DNA from: Brachynemurus nebulosus | Taxonomy: Eukaryota; Arthropoda; Insecta; Neuroptera; Myrmeleontidae | Assembly: GCA_035578155.1 (NCBI GenBank) | Contig: JAPWDM010000003.1 | Location: 21,726,916-21,790,915, forward strand | Direction: 5' to 3' | DNA: 64,000 nucleotides | Shown here: positions 44,811 through 56,700 of the stretch, one piece after another | Layout: every line of letters begins with the position of its first letter | Position numbering within the stretch: position 1 is the first letter of the stretch | Program-made: the position numbers and the translations under genes | Notes under the pieces: model-generated | What the model was told of the DNA's origin: nothing | Databases searched by the model: none | The model's input: the letters and a program-made list of their open reading frames with translations, nothing else

Positions 44811-45702
44811 CACGGAGAGAAAATTCATAGAAAAATTACTGTGCTCAGCACTACAATCGACGTGTAAAAGGCGAACATATTCAATTTTGTACAGTAAAAA
44901 TATAAAAATTATAATTAATCATAGAAAATTTAAAGGATAGAATATTCTTTCCGTAATATTAGCTCCGTAAAATTTGTAAAACAGCACAGTAAAAAGTTCC
45001 ATTCCCGACAAAAAAATATTTTTTAATTGTTTTTCTTACAAAAATTACCATGCTGTCTTATAATATTTCAAATGCTATCTGCTAATAGTAGAAAGAAAGA
45101 AAGAGAAGGTATCAACGCTGTCACATAGCGAGGTAGGCTGCAGAAGGTACCAACACAATCATACATGAAGGTCACATAGCCAGGCTGGTGTGGCAAGTAA
45201 CATAGCCAGGGTGGTCACTGCTGGTGTGGTGTCGTGTGCAAACAGTATTGATTAGAATGTCTTACAGGACGGTCACCGTTTAATTCATCATTTTGTTACT
45301 TCACTATATTTAGTATTAGAATATATTGTTGCCAATCATTTTGTATGCATCTTAAAGAATCAAAGGTCGGAAAAGATCGATTGTTTCTCAGTGCGTACAG
45401 CCCAAGCAACATAAGGTTGCGGGTCAGATGCGCAAATGAAAGAGTACGACAACAAGAATTAAGCTATAACATATATGCATAAGAGTGTGATAGAAGTTGT
45501 GTTAGCACATTAAATTTTACCATGCTAGCACAACAATTTTTATGAAGCCATGACTAATACTTTTTACGTTTCAATTTAATAATATTTACATCATCGTAAA
45601 ATATTTTTTACTTTGGTCGTCGATCGCGCACGCATTATAAGAGAGCATGGTAATTTTTCTGAAATTTTATCTACAAAAATTATTTGATTTTTCTCTCCGT
45701 GT
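44811..45702. mobile_element. Inverted-repeat-bounded element (about 890 bp)
   Basis: Ends CACGGAGAGAAAA and TTTTTCTCTCCGTGTG are inverted copies, each next to GTAC. A second inverted pair (AAAAATTAC near 44834; GTAATTTTTC near 45650) lies just inside. The interior holds short repeated words (GTCACATAGC at 45120-45215) but no protein. Superfamily unclear because the target duplication is ambiguous. Confidence 0.6.
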
Positions 45703-46134
45703 GTACAATAAAATTATATAATATCCGACCAATTCGGAAAAAGATCACGGTGAACCGACTGATAAGTACTTTAGACCTGCTGCTTCATCTAATTATAATT
45801 ATACAAAACACCTTTCTTGACTGCTTTGTTTACATTTCTGTTTAATTACTTGTAATGGATATAATATACATACCCATTTTTCTTATTTTATTAATTTATT
45901 AATTTACCTATATATGTTTTAAAATATTTATTTCACATTAGTGAAAGAATTGGAGAAATTGTAATTAATATTCAATTGTTTGTGCACATTAAAAATATCT
46001 ATTAACTGTGTACACTTTAATCGTTTTATTAGTGAAACTGAAGAGAATGTCATTCAGTTACACATCAAATGCGTTTATTCACCGAATCTGATGACTTATT
46101 GCACTAGTGGTGTAAAACAAATTTTATCCGAATC
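45703..46134. other. AT-rich DNA, no gene recognised
   Basis: Nothing supported. Confidence 0.5.
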
Positions 46135-46137
46135 TTA

Positions 46138-46593
46138 AGCCGCTGCTACACGATGCTACAAACACCTTCCAACATTCGACGTTGGATGGTTCATAGCATC
46201 GTGTAGCCGTTGTTCGAACTTACGAGTGTCCAATGTCGAGCGTCAAACGTTCGCATTTGGTCGTGTCTCGTTCGATGTCGGTATTTTTGCACCGAGTCAA
46301 AGGGATGCTTCGAACGTTTGAAGGTCAATGTTGGTTGCGTTGGTTGGTTCGACTCAGCAGCTGCACGACTCGTTCATGTGAAGAGAGACAACATCAGTAT
46401 ATAACATTAGAGATAACATCAGACAGATAACAGCGTCGTCCACTGAGTACCAACACATCATCATTCGTATTGGATCAAACATTCGATTCACCGTGTAGCA
46501 GATACATTCGTCGCACCAACTGTCGAACTTAATTGCTTCAAACGTTCGATCGAACGTTGGAAGGAACGTTCGTAGCATCGTGTAGAACCCGCT
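46138..46593. mobile_element. Harbinger/Tourist-like MITE (456 bp)
   Basis: TTA on both sides (46135-46137 and 46594-46596). Left end AGCCGCTGCTACACGATGCT, right end GCATCGTGTAGAACCCGCT. CTACACGATGCTA occurs at the left end, again inverted 45 bp inside (TAGCATCGTGTAG) and once more inverted at the right end. Many CGTTCG/CGAACG words fill the interior, which is richer in CpG than its surroundings. Frames here (46210-46578) are not supported as genes. Confidence 0.75.
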
Positions 46594-46724
46594 TTACTTT
46601 GATTAAAATTTACTAATAAAGTGGTATTTTATGAAGTAAAATAATTGTTTTATTATTGAAAACTTATTTACATAATCTACACTAAAATTCGTAATTACAA
46701 TTCAGAAGACGTTAATACCCCTGT

Positions 46725-47249
46725 CGCAACATGCTGCAATTCGTAGCATCCGTCGCAGCATCCTGCAATTCATCCGGCAACAACATAGCGAATTTCCGTT
46801 TATAAAAGTTAGTTTTTCTAGGAAACTAGTTAACATAGAATAATAGTTTAAAGACCTTTTTATGTGGTTTTTTCTCCTTTTTCCAATGGTGTAAAAGAAT
46901 TTGACAAAAACTTTTAAATTGTAGCAAATTTTGGCCAAAAACTCATTTTCACGAAAAATGCTTAATTTTTCTCGGAAACTAGTTGACCTAGAATAATAGT
47001 TTAAGGACCTTTTTTATGGGATTTTTTCTCCTCTTTCCAATGGTATAAAAAAATTTTACAACAATTTTTGAATAAGGGGAAATTTTGGCGAAAAACTAAT
47101 TTTTTTCACGAAAATTGCCAAAAGCCAAAAAAGCCATGTTCCGAGCATCGGACGTGTCTGGTTAAAGAACTCGTCCAAAGGTTTGGGACTTCCAACATTT
47201 TCACCAAATTTCGTAAACGTAAGACATTTTGTTCGAGAGTTATCGCGCG
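46725..47249 (-). repeat. (TA)n-linked dispersed repeat, minus copy
   Basis: Inverted copy of 23259-23600, ending GCGCGG next to the AC/AT microsatellite. It is longer because a 152-bp piece is duplicated: 46811-46962 and 46963-47110 both begin (A/T)TTTTTCT(A/C)GGAAACTAGTT. Confidence 0.75.
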
Positions 47250-47250
47250 G

Positions 47251-47335
<85 letters not shown>
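47250..47335. repeat. (AC)n(AT)n microsatellite
   Basis: Nine AC units followed by about 34 AT units, the mirror of 23171-23258. Confidence 0.95.
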
Positions 47336-47338
<3 letters not shown>

Positions 47339-49063
47339 TTTAGTGACTGACTCGTTATTTTAATCCAAAATATTTTTTTCCGAATCCTTAACTGGAAATA
47401 TATGTATATGTATATCTGACTCTAGATTAATGTACGTCAATAGAGAGTTATAATTTTGTGGGGTGATTTGATCCCTAAAATGGTCTCGGTGTTTCATCAA
47501 AATCGAGAGGTGATATCAAAAGACTTTTCCTTGTAAGAACCAAATATGACGGAGTAAATAACTTTGACATTTTGTGTTACGTTTGAGCACATTTGATTTG
47601 CCATAACTTGCTCACTTTCATTAGAAGTGTAGAATAAATCTGCCTCTGCATGCCATAGGACATTGTGAATTCGACTAAATTTGTGCAAGCCATCGAGAAT
47701 GTCCTTAAATTTATGCAGTGTAAGTGCAAGCAAGGCACCAGTGTCTACTTTCATTTTAAATTTCTTCAACAAAAATATTTATTTGCATAAAATAGTTTTA
47801 AAAAAAAAAATTACCCACCCAGAATATACATACCACTGACATAAATCATTTAAAAGTGATAAAGTGTAGTAAATTACATATTTGAAAACAATATTTCGAC
47901 ACTAATATAATAATAACAATTAACAACTTTGTCAGTTTGTCGAGTTCAAAGAAAAACATTATGTTTCACTTTTTCAAAATAATCACATACATTCTCATTA
48001 CTTACTTTTCAATTCTCAAAAAAAAAACTCACCCATCTCTCTCTAGCTGGTTGAAATATGAATTGTTTTGTAATAATATTTTGAAATTCCACCCTTGTCA
48101 AGCACATTTATTAACAAACCTAAATTGGTGCGCCCGCTGCGTTAAACAGGGGATTCAGTTTACCCAAACCGACCGATAGGTACAACCTTTAAGTTCAATA
48201 CAATTTTTCAAATAATCAATTATTGTTTTGTCATATCTCTTTTAGAAAACGATATTTTTTCAATGCTAAACCAAGTCTATTTGTAAAGAGATGTGTATGG
48301 TTTGAAGAAAAAGGGTTGTTTCCTAAATGCAGGTTTAAATGTTTGTTAATAATCGTGTTACTACTGTTAAAAATTTAATACTGTTATATTTATTTAGTTT
48401 TGACTATTTCTGTTAGAGTTTAAATCGATTTCAATTAGAATTAAATATTTTTAGCAAGTTTACAAGATAAGACTTGTTAAAATTAGCAACAAATTAAAAT
48501 TTAGTTTACCGACTTTGGAAGTCAAGTCAAATCATGCATTGAATCTCTGCAGGAAATCGTAAAATGATTTTGTTTGTGCATAAATATCCAATTGTCAGAA
48601 ACTTCTTTCTTTACTAAAATTTTGCAATTTTATAGAATTTTAACAGTTCAGTAACTATAAAGAAAAAATTAACATTAAATTATTTGCCAAAAATTAAATT
48701 AGAAAAAATTTAAACAACCATTTGAATCTTCTTTTAATTTGAAAATTAAAATTCATCTTTGTCATTAAGTTAATTTAAACGTTTATAGACTCTAAAATCT
48801 CTAAATTAGTTGATAGAAGTATTACGTTTCGTCTTTCAACTAAGGCTGTGGTTATGTGGAATGTTGCAAGCGCACGTAAGCGTTTGTATATTGTTATATT
48901 GCATAATATACTTTTAGCACTTACCACTTTTTCACATACTTTCATTCATGCTTGCGCTTGTAGAATTTTGCATCAGCTGATTGTACAATACACAAACGCC
49001 TACAAGAGCGAGTAGATGTTTTGGTTTGCCAGTTTTTGATAATAAATGAACTGTAGAAAATAT
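47336..49063. other. AT-rich DNA, no gene recognised
   Basis: The minus-strand frame 47497-47772 (91 codons) has less biased composition than most here, but I recognise no domain and do not call it. Confidence 0.45.
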
Positions 49064-49067
49064 TTAA

Positions 49068-49990
49068 CCCTAGAATCATACGTTGGTCTACAAGAAACGT
49101 TAATCATACATCGACGTCGTTTTGTCGAATGGACTTTTTACGGAGAGTTTTAGAGTTTATTTGCAAAAAACGTTTTTATTACATAGCAATACTACAAAAG
49201 CGAACAAAATATTTAAAAAAATTGGATTTGGAAAAATTTCTTAATGTAAATATTTATTAATTTTTTTGATCTTTTTATCAAAGCATATTTTCATTATAAA
49301 AATTTAAAAATAAATAAATACATCAATTGTATCATAAAACATGTGTTTCAAATAATTAATTTATGAACTATTATGAGTCAGTGAACATGTGTGACTTTAC
49401 AGAATGTGAAATTTCTCAGTTATAAATATTCCTATAGATATGTAGTTATTTCCCCATTAGGCATATTTGTAAATTTTCTAAAATTTGTTAGTAATTTTTC
49501 GAATAAGATCTCAAAAAATAATAAAAATTAAAATATTATCCACAAAATAAATTGTTAATCTTTTATTAAGTCACTTGAAACGCATTCTTTAGTTTTCGAT
49601 TCAATATATTAAAACTTCAGTATTATGTCGTCTCTATAAGTCAAACAGCTGTAATCATCTTTCACATTATCATAATCATTGAATAAATTAATTATAACAT
49701 GCATATCTTTAATAAATTTTAGAAAAATTAGGAAAACTTTTATATGTGAAGTACAAAATCTTTAAAAAAAAAACATCGCGTAATCATACATCGACGTCCT
49801 TTTGACGGACACTATTTCAATACAAACAAAACGACAATGACTATAAACAAAATAAATACGTATTATGTGTTATAACAACAAATAAATTAGATAACAGAAA
49901 TCTCACAGCAAGCAGGTACCGACAAGTTGTAGTATTGGAGCAGGTAGAGAAGTTCGTTTGTCGTTTTGACGTGTACGTATGATTCTATGG
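49068..49990 (-). mobile_element. piggyBac-type MITE, copy 2 (923 bp, inverted)
   Basis: TTAA at 49064-49067 and 49991-49994. Ends CCCTAGAATCATACG and CGTATGATTCTATGG. Matches copy 1 (7908-8828) along its whole length in reverse orientation, with scattered single-base changes and a two-base length difference. The same subterminal CATCGACGTC boxes are present at 49107-49120 and 49790-49800. No transposase. Confidence 0.9.
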
Positions 49991-49994
49991 TTAA

Positions 49995-50472
49995 ATATAG
50001 ATTCTGAAAAATTAATTTTGGTAATTTTTTGGAAATTGTACGATTTTTAATTGTTTCTTAACTGAAGTCTTAATGTTTCGTAAAATATTGTCAAAAGTGT
50101 TTACTGTCATTTTGAAATATCCAAAAAACCATTCTACAACTTCTCGTAATATTTTTTTAATGTAAATTTCTGACGTTCATTGTCAATAGGATGCCAAGGA
50201 TATATCCGTCCATTGGTGTAGCGTATTTATACTTCAAAGAAATATTTTCTAAACAATTTTTTTTTTTCAGCCGTACACACGGCTACTGTGGTTATGTATA
50301 CGTACATGCGTGTACATACGCTTTTATTACACGCGCTTGTATATTTTACATACCCGCAACCTTAATTTATAGGTTTCCGCTATTATTCTTTTGCTTCATT
50401 ACACTATGAATTTTGGGAATATGAATTTTAGTATTTTGATAACAAAAATAAAGAAGATTATTCCTAAATTAT
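49995..50472. other. AT-rich DNA, no gene recognised
   Basis: Contains a GTACATGCGTGTACATACGC patch near 50302. No gene. Confidence 0.5.
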
Positions 50473-51080
50473 TGAAATTCGATTACGTGCTTTGAGAGCA
50501 CGTGCTTTGACAGCGCAAGTAAATATCGTGTTTTAAGAGCGCATAAGAGTCATAAAACTATACACAATAAAATAAACTGACCAGGTACTATATAGTACTG
50601 TATGCAATCAGGTACTATACAGTGCCGTGCCAAAAATGATAGTCATTCTGTAACTTTCAATTTGTAATAAAAATTAAATTTTGAATGAAAATTCTAGTTT
50701 GTTATTTTACTAACTGTACTAATGTACGATCTGATTTTTTTAAGCTTAAAAAACAAAGTAATAAGGTAATTATTGTATTTTAATTTTGACAAATTTAGTT
50801 TGTGCGGAAAATATATGTTTACTACTCACCAACATAACTTAATAGGTAAATATATATTTTGCTCGATGAGTGATTATCGCAGGTTTATCTCATTGTCAGT
50901 AGAATATTTTTATAGCCGCTTACGTATTACTAGTATGATTTGGATAAAATTACAAACCAAAACTGGCAATACATTAAGCGGCCTTGCAGCCTTGTCGAGT
51001 TTCTTATTTATTTATTTATTTTTTTTCCTAAAAAATAACTTATTTTATTTTAATTATGTTATCAATGAATAGTATGTAGC

Positions 51081-51517
51081 CTAGTCAAACTTCGTTGCAA
51101 ACACAAGGGCCCTTAAACATCTAAAGATATCATTTTCTACGTATGTCATCAGTGCCGCTTGAATACGCTCGTCAACTTCAATATATTTTCTCCTTCTCTT
51201 CTCCATTGGCATTCCCAGTTCTTGAGCTAAAATAAGGCTGTTGGTCTGTTCCGCATCTTCTTTAAGTTTCTTTATCACAAGATATATATTTGGGTTATAG
51301 ACAGCTATGCTCCTATTAAATTTAGAGTTCCACCCCTCAACTGGATTATTTGTCCGATGACGCTGTCCGTGCACATTCCATACTTCAATTGGCAAAGATG
51401 GATTGTCCAGCCACTGGTCAACAAAATAGTCGAGAAATTGTTGTAAATTTGCATTTTGGGGGGCAATCTCCATTATTTTAAGCCATGCATCGTCAATTTT
51501 ATGTAAAAATATTCTAC
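51081..51517 (-). pseudogene. MULE transposase C-terminal remnant
   Basis: The first methionine is at 51473, but the frame is open upstream to about 51517, where the inverted repeat begins; the upstream residues AWLKIM fit the family, so that methionine is not the true start. Counting from it, VWNVHGQ (31-37) and RTNNPVEGWN (40-49), then an NIYLVIKKLKEDAE helix (61-74) and a basic KRRRKY patch (92-97), are the order seen after the DDE core in insect MULE transposases. Length is 130 residues against several hundred for a whole enzyme. The DDE core and zinc fingers are absent, so it cannot be active. Confidence 0.8.
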
Positions 51518-51696
51518 TGACAATGAGATAAACCTGCGATAATCACTCATCGAGCAAAATATATATTTACCTATTAAGTTATGTTGGTGAGTAGTAAACA
51601 TATATTTTCGGCACAAACTAAATTTGTCAAAATTAAAATACAATAATTACCTTATTACTTTGTTTTTTAAGCTTAAAAAAATCAGATCGTACATAG

Positions 51697-52071
51697 TAAC
51701 TAAAAATCAGTTTTTCAGTTATATATCTTTGGTGAAACATTACGAATTTTTCAATTTTCCTTCAAATTTGGACACTTCTGGTGAAAATAGCATTAAGTTA
51801 ATGGTAACTTTAAAAATAAATTTTTCCTGTAAATGTTTCCGGGAAAGTATGTATATATTTTTTATTTGAAATCGATGCATAACAATTTATTTCATATTTC
51901 AAATTTAGGCAATAATCTCTGAATTTATAAATGTTATATAGGTAAATCCTTAAAATCGCTCTTCCTCTGGCTGTACGAGCTACATAATTTGAAAATTAGA
52001 CGCTAAAATACAACTAAGATTTACGTGGTCAGTACATATAAAGCTATTAAATATAAGTAAATTATTACTTA
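51697..52071. other. Unmatched 375-bp segment in the right MULE arm
   Basis: The left arm passes directly from TTTTACTAACTGTAC to TAATGTACGATCTG (about 50709-50732), whereas the right arm is split between CGTACATAG (51690) and TTCAGTTAGTAAAATA (52071). The segment is AT-rich, has no recognised ends, and is either an insertion in this arm or a deletion in the other. Confidence 0.65.
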
Positions 52072-52321
52072 TTCAGTTAGTAAAATAACAAACTAGAATT
52101 TTCATTCAAAATTTAAATTTTGTTAACAAATTGAAAGTTACAGAATGACTATCATTTTTGGCACGGCACTGTATAGTACCTGATTCCATACAATACCATA
52201 TAGTAGTACCTGGTCAGTTTATTTTATTGTGCATAGTTTTATGACTCTTATGCGCTCTTAAAACACGATATTTACTTGTGCTGTCAAAGCACGCGCTCTC
52301 AAAGCACGTCACCTGAAATTC

Positions 52322-53430
52322 TGTCAGTAATATTTAACAGAATAAAACTTCTAGTAGTAATTACACTACTAAAATTATCAAATATTACATTCAGGTAAGT
52401 AAATGTCCATTTTCCTGGAATTTTGTAAATACACACAACATTTCCCTTAATTCAGGAAATAATTGTCCATCACTTGAGAAAGAAACAAGTTTATTAATAG
52501 ATGGGATTACAAATCCCTTCCAAGTGTAGGTAAAATAAAAAGAGAAAAAAATGTTCTAGACACATTTCTACATTGTAAGTGGCAAGTTTTACCTTGACGC
52601 AGGACATTCAGTGAGGATGGTTGGGTGCAGACCAGTATACATTTTTGGTGACACAAAATTATGTATTTGACGAAAAAAAAAAGAACAGAAAATTGGGGGA
52701 CCTTTTCTGTTCGGTCTATTCTTTAAATAATACATGTGTTTCACAACACGTACCAAAATAATAATAAAAACATTTTTATTTAAAAATGCACATTCTAAAA
52801 ATATTTTACTGGAATTTTTGTTTCTTACAAATATTGTACAATATTTAACACATCTTTGTACTAAGACTAATATGGTACGTGTAGATGATACACTTTTTGA
52901 GGAAAAAAATTGTTACGTCTATCACTTTATTTTTAAAATAACTTAGGCAACTATTTATGTAGTTGCGTTAAAATAATATTTGACGTAAAACTGACAGATT
53001 TTTAAAACGAAAGAAACGCAGTAACACAATTATTTTAAATATCGATTCGAATCATAATTGTGTGCTTTATGGACTACAAAGCCAGTGTTTGTACATGTTA
53101 GCTACTCCACCTGAGCAAACTCAAATTCATTAGAGTTTTCTGAATGAAATGTGTTACAAAGTAAGGAATTTTACCAAGTACACATAGATTCCATATGACG
53201 AATGGCCGACGTCTACTATAGTATACTTTCAATTAAAATTAAAATTATATGCTCTTACTGTTAACTTCTACTTGCTGGATATGAATACATACAGTGAATC
53301 ATACGGTCAGGAATGAACCAGCTAATATTTAAAAATTATTACATACTTAAGTTTGGGTATGATTCAAGTAAAAAAAAAAGTATATTGCAATTGCGGTCAA
53401 TGGTGTAGGCGACATTCTTTAAAGAGAAAA
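52322..53430. other. AT-rich DNA, no gene recognised
   Basis: A plus frame at 52734-52946 has no recognisable motif. Confidence 0.5.
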
Positions 53431-53770
53431 CCATAGAACACTAGAAGCCAACTAATATCAAAAAAATGTAATTGGCTTGGAGTCATTTGGAGACGTGTCA
53501 CAGCTTAAGGCATTAGTCAGTCCGTGTCCGTCGTCGAACGCACAGTGCATTGTATGTACATTGTTACCATTGTTAGTTGAACACGTTGAACAGCTCTCTT
53601 TGGTAATACGTGTTTTTTAGTAGTGTGCGTAAATACGCACACTACTAAAAAACACCAAACTAATACACTGCAAACAATGTGTATCTACACAAACAGCGTG
53701 GAGAGATTTACGTCATAAACTCATTACAAGTGGAACAGAGACATAGACAATCTAGTTTGGCCCCTTGGAG
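53431..53770 (+). repeat. 350-bp dispersed repeat, copy 2, with perfect hairpin
   Basis: Same orientation as 38967-39320. It contains a perfect inverted repeat at 53610-53655: GTGTTTTTTAGTAGTGTGCG and its exact complement, 21-bp arms with a 4-base centre (22 pairs if the A-T at the top is counted). Confidence 0.82.
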
Positions 53771-56700
53771 AAAACTGTAGAATTTATCGGGTAAAATTAA
53801 ATGGTTTCCTAAAAAAGCATAATAAAAATTAAAATTTTTGTAACAGTAAAATGATAACCACTTCAGACAATAATGTTGCGTCAATTCTATAGCTATGATT
53901 TATGTTTATTGTTTACGCATTATAAATATGTTGCGTTTACAATTTTGTGCATGTAAAATGTCCTTTAGCTCGTATAAAATATATTTTATGGTCTACCAAT
54001 TGTATGTGTTGCCATTGATGAACAAGATTCACTGTTTTAGGTAGCAAAAACATTCATTTATACACATTGTATGTTTTTACGGGTCGTTGTGTGTGTGACT
54101 GCCGGGGAGAGGTGATTTTTTTGGAAAAAGAAAAAATTTATGACCGTTTAAATTTAGGTGTATCTCTTCTCTGGTTGTTGTGCTGTGAGCTGTCAGTATC
54201 GCTCGTTCAACATTGCCAAAGGTGTACAGTTGAAACCATAAATATTTTTTTTGTAAATGGAGTATCCACACAAATTATTTATTATTGATATATTTTTATG
54301 TGATTTTCATCACATTTGAATTTTTATGGAAATCTAAAACTAATTTTAGATATCATTTTTATTACAAATAAATTATTATAATAAATTAACAAGGGTATCT
54401 GATTTAAAGATTTCACTGTCCCCCTTTATTCGCTCTTGGAGCAAAAGAGGATTATTGTCAATTGTATAATCTATCGTTACATAATACATGAAAGGGAAAA
54501 AGTGAAAGAAACATGTTTTTTATAGGTTTCCTTAGTTTTTAAAAAATGATACAGAATTGAAACAATTTGTAGGGAATATAAAAATTTTTCACAAGCAAAT
54601 CTGAAAAACTTTTAATTTTTCTGAAATAAAAAATAATAATAATAATTTAGCTGATCCATTTGGGTTGAAATTTTTGAAAACAACGAAATAAAATGTTTTC
54701 GTACCGGAAATGAATTGCTAAAATGGCAAGACTCACATTGGCAACTACATTAATAAATAAATAGGTATAAAATTACAAAAAAATACATTCTTTTTACTAT
54801 TTTTCCAAATTTTTACTTTTTGACACAATAGGGTAATTTTGATTTCATTAAAATTAAATTGCACATATTAATCGCATAATTTTTACATTCAGTTTTATAT
54901 CAATTAATGATAAAAAAAAATTCAATACAAACAGTATTCCCTTATTCAATTGATCCCTATATCGGGATCAATAATGGAAGATCTTGCAATCTTGGATTTG
55001 GCTACCCAGATTAATATCCTCTATTCCTAGCTGACGTTAAAGAAAGATATGCCTCAAAATAAACATCGAAAAATTTTGCCAGTACTGTAATACGTAGTCT
55101 ATTGACTTATTCCGATCTTCTAAAAAGGATTGTAGTTTATGAGAATTCGAATATGAAAAAAAAGCTCCAATAGCCAATACGAATTGTTTCGAAGTTAATA
55201 ATTGTTCCTTAATTAATTAATTTTTAATTTTTTTAACAAAACTGATTTGTAAATAATGACTACAAAACAGAAGTATCCCTCGAGTTCTCATCTCTTTCTT
55301 CCAGCAACCGTCTCTTTGATTGTCAAATACTGAAGTTTCAGTAAATAATATAGAATGGTACGTGACGTAAATATGTAATAATTTGACTTGAATTGCGAAT
55401 CTTTAACAACTCTAAAGGCGAAAATGCATATTTGTTATAATTCTACTTTCAGAATTTCATGTTAGCTCATTAAAGCCTATTCCTATTTCTATACTTGTCA
55501 ATAAAGTTTTTTACACAAAGACTAGATTGAAGGACACTGAAACATTTTAGATTCTTATGTGAATTATTAAAGAATCCTAGGAAAACACTAGAAGTGCATC
55601 CGAAAAAAACAACTATAGTTTTCAGTACTGAACATTTTACGAGAGGCTTATTAGAACAAATTCAGATTGAAATATTTGATTAATATTCATTTCACAAAGA
55701 GAAACAGAAAAGTATGAAAAAGTATACATTCAATGGATCGTATGGATCTTATACTCTGTTTTCTGATTATCATTTTCTTGCTGATATATTTCTGTAATTA
55801 CTTTGATATGTTAACATTTACAATCACTAACAACAAATAAAAATTAATACTTACATCGCGATAAGATTTTTTATTTATACAATGTCTGTTCGTCGTTTAG
55901 CGCACATTAATGGCGCAAACACTGGTACAATTATACAACATACCTGTTTTAAAAGTCCATTAAACGCAAGGATTAAAATTTTATTACTACAGGTATTTTT
56001 ATGTGTTCAATCACTGTTATCGGTCATTCTTCAAAAATAAAATTTAAAAAAAAAATTATTTTTCAAAAATAAGATTGATTTCAAAAAAATAATTAATTTT
56101 TTTTTAAGTAATATTACACATTTAATACACAATTCAGTGAGCAAGCGATAAACTTCAAAAGGTGATATTGGCAATTATAGCAAATAGGTAGTTTTTAATT
56201 AATTTTTTTTTCTTTAAGTGCATTTAACAATTATATTTAATGTGATTTTATAATTATTATTTTATTTGTAAAATGTATTTAATGAATGAGATAACAGAGC
56301 GGTTTATATATGGCGCGGTTAACGCCACTTTTACAAACAAGATAACACATCTTCCACCAGCCAGTAGGTGATGTGACGTAATCCAACAAAATGGCAAATG
56401 ATACGATAAAAATTAATTTTAGCCTATGTTAAATTACATAATATTCTTCATAATGATTGATATAATATGAAGCCGGTACTAAAGTTTTGAGAGTGTTATA
56501 TACACTATGGGTCAAGAAAATTGAAGGATAGATCAATATCTACAAATATCACTGTAGTTTCCCTTTTGACATAGCATTTCTAAAGCGGGAATGGCAAAAT
56601 TTTTAGACGTTGGGGACGATTTTTCTTGGTAAAACTGTACCTGAGGGTGACAAAGTTTTTTGGATGTCCCGTAGTAAAAATATCAGAACTCTTATGCGCC

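Larger units (their letters stand above)
50481..52313 (-). mobile_element. Mutator-like (MULE) element with long inverted repeats, 1833 bp
   Basis: Left end GATTACGTGCTTTGAGAGC and right end GCGCTCTCAAAGCACGTCACC form inverted termini, flanked by an 8-bp duplication TGAAATTC (50473-50480 and 52314-52321). The inverted repeats are long: 50481-50922 pairs with about 51503-52313, with an unmatched 375-bp segment in the right arm (51697-52071). Between them a minus-strand frame encodes a MULE transposase C-terminal remnant. Long inverted repeats and 8-10-bp duplications are known MULE traits. The catalytic core is missing. Confidence 0.87.

Noticed and set aside
47497..47772. 91-codon minus-strand frame with mixed amino acid composition
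   Set aside because: No domain recognised, no splice or start context I can support, and no similar frame nearby. A protein search against arthropods would decide it.
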